Assembly: GCF_016125515.1 (NCBI RefSeq)
Contig: NZ_WGLO01000011.1
Span: forward strand, 62,001 to 126,000
Direction: 5' to 3'
DNA length: 64,000 nucleotides
From: Hyphomonas sp.
Lineage (GTDB): Bacteria; Pseudomonadota; Alphaproteobacteria; Caulobacterales; Hyphomonadaceae
Made by a program: the position numbers and the translations under genes. Below, one piece after another: positions 62,736 through 64,000 of the stretch. Numbering within the stretch: the stretch's first letter is position 1; each line of letters begins with the position of its first letter. Below the pieces are notes generated by a model that was not told where the DNA came from, searched no databases, and saw only the letters and a list, made by a program, of their open reading frames with translations.

Positions 62736-62736
<1 letters not shown>
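61183..62736 (-). CDS. bchB: dark protochlorophyllide reductase subunit BchB
   Basis: Catalytic subunit (517 aa) of the light-independent protochlorophyllide oxidoreductase. Asp36 in [12 protein letters not shown] is the unusual carboxylate ligand of the NB [4Fe-4S] cluster. [38 protein letters not shown] and [20 protein letters not shown] are typical; the C-terminal helical domain completes the family length. ATG 62736 overlaps the bchN stop by one base. Confidence 0.97.

Positions 62737-64000
<1,264 letters not shown>

Overview
The window is GC-rich, densely coding DNA from an alphaproteobacterium that carries a bacteriochlorophyll-based photosynthesis gene cluster (PGC). A DivL-type kinase with Tyr in place of the phospho-acceptor His, a perfect TTAA-N7-TTAA (CtrA-type) box in front of it, the ddl-ftsQ-ftsA-ftsZ-lpxC-bamD order, a Shemin-type 5-aminolevulinate synthase and a TonB receptor together point to the Caulobacterales/Hyphomonadaceae side of the class. 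That placement is an inference from gene content. No tRNA, rRNA, CRISPR array, insertion sequence or prophage was recognised.

Layout. 1-8.6 kb: the start of helicase hrpB (runs off the left edge), a dicarboxylate/amino-acid symporter, divL, an EF-hand protein, murB and a TonB-dependent receptor. 8.8-15.5 kb: the division and envelope cluster ddl-ftsQ-ftsA-ftsZ-lpxC-bamD. 15.5-19.3 kb: recN-ligA on the other strand, convergent with bamD. 19.4-22 kb: a DUF2459 protein, a GH29 fucosidase and an SDR dehydrogenase as an overlapping operon. 22-30.3 kb: mostly accessory genes (two lipoproteins, an M24 aminopeptidase, a 59-residue protein, prmA, DUF1330, TM2, a VOC-ArsR-SRPBCC operon, DUF4345, GFA). 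30.3-35.8 kb: a cyclophilin lipoprotein, a TIR-like/deoxyribosyltransferase-like domain fused to a macro domain, nrdB behind an NrdR box, an EF-hand protein and a YXWGXW protein. 35.9-39.9 kb: dnaX-ybaB-bciB-recR, in which a chlorophyll-type 8-vinyl reductase sits inside a classic DNA-maintenance operon. 39.9-47 kb: a frameshifted gene, a UrcA-like protein, a TonB-like protein, typA, a glycosyltransferase, pgeF and prs, closed by a strong terminator. 47-49 kb: a BlaI-type repressor with palindromic operators and an unusual M56-M23 peptidase fusion. 49-64 kb: the PGC arm bchN-bchB-bchH-bchL-bchM-lhaA-puhA-puhB-puhC-orf-acsF-puhE-hemA, one tightly overlapping minus-strand transcription unit running in from the right edge.

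Working together. hemA supplies 5-aminolevulinate; BchH and BchM make Mg-protoporphyrin monomethyl ester; AcsF closes ring E using oxygen; BciB, encoded about 10 kb away from the PGC, would reduce the 8-vinyl group; BchL with BchNB reduces ring D in the dark. PuhA is the reaction-centre H subunit; LhaA, PuhB, PuhC and PuhE assist assembly. The oxygen-dependent cyclase fits an aerobic anoxygenic phototroph. The puf, crt and other bch genes are not in the window.

The most interesting points are bciB inside dnaX-ybaB-recR, the TIR/deoxyribosyltransferase-like plus macro fusion, a nearly identical 19-bp inverted repeat in front of two unrelated small genes 15 kb apart, the M56-M23 sensor candidate, and two convergent gene pairs whose stop codons are embedded in palindromes.
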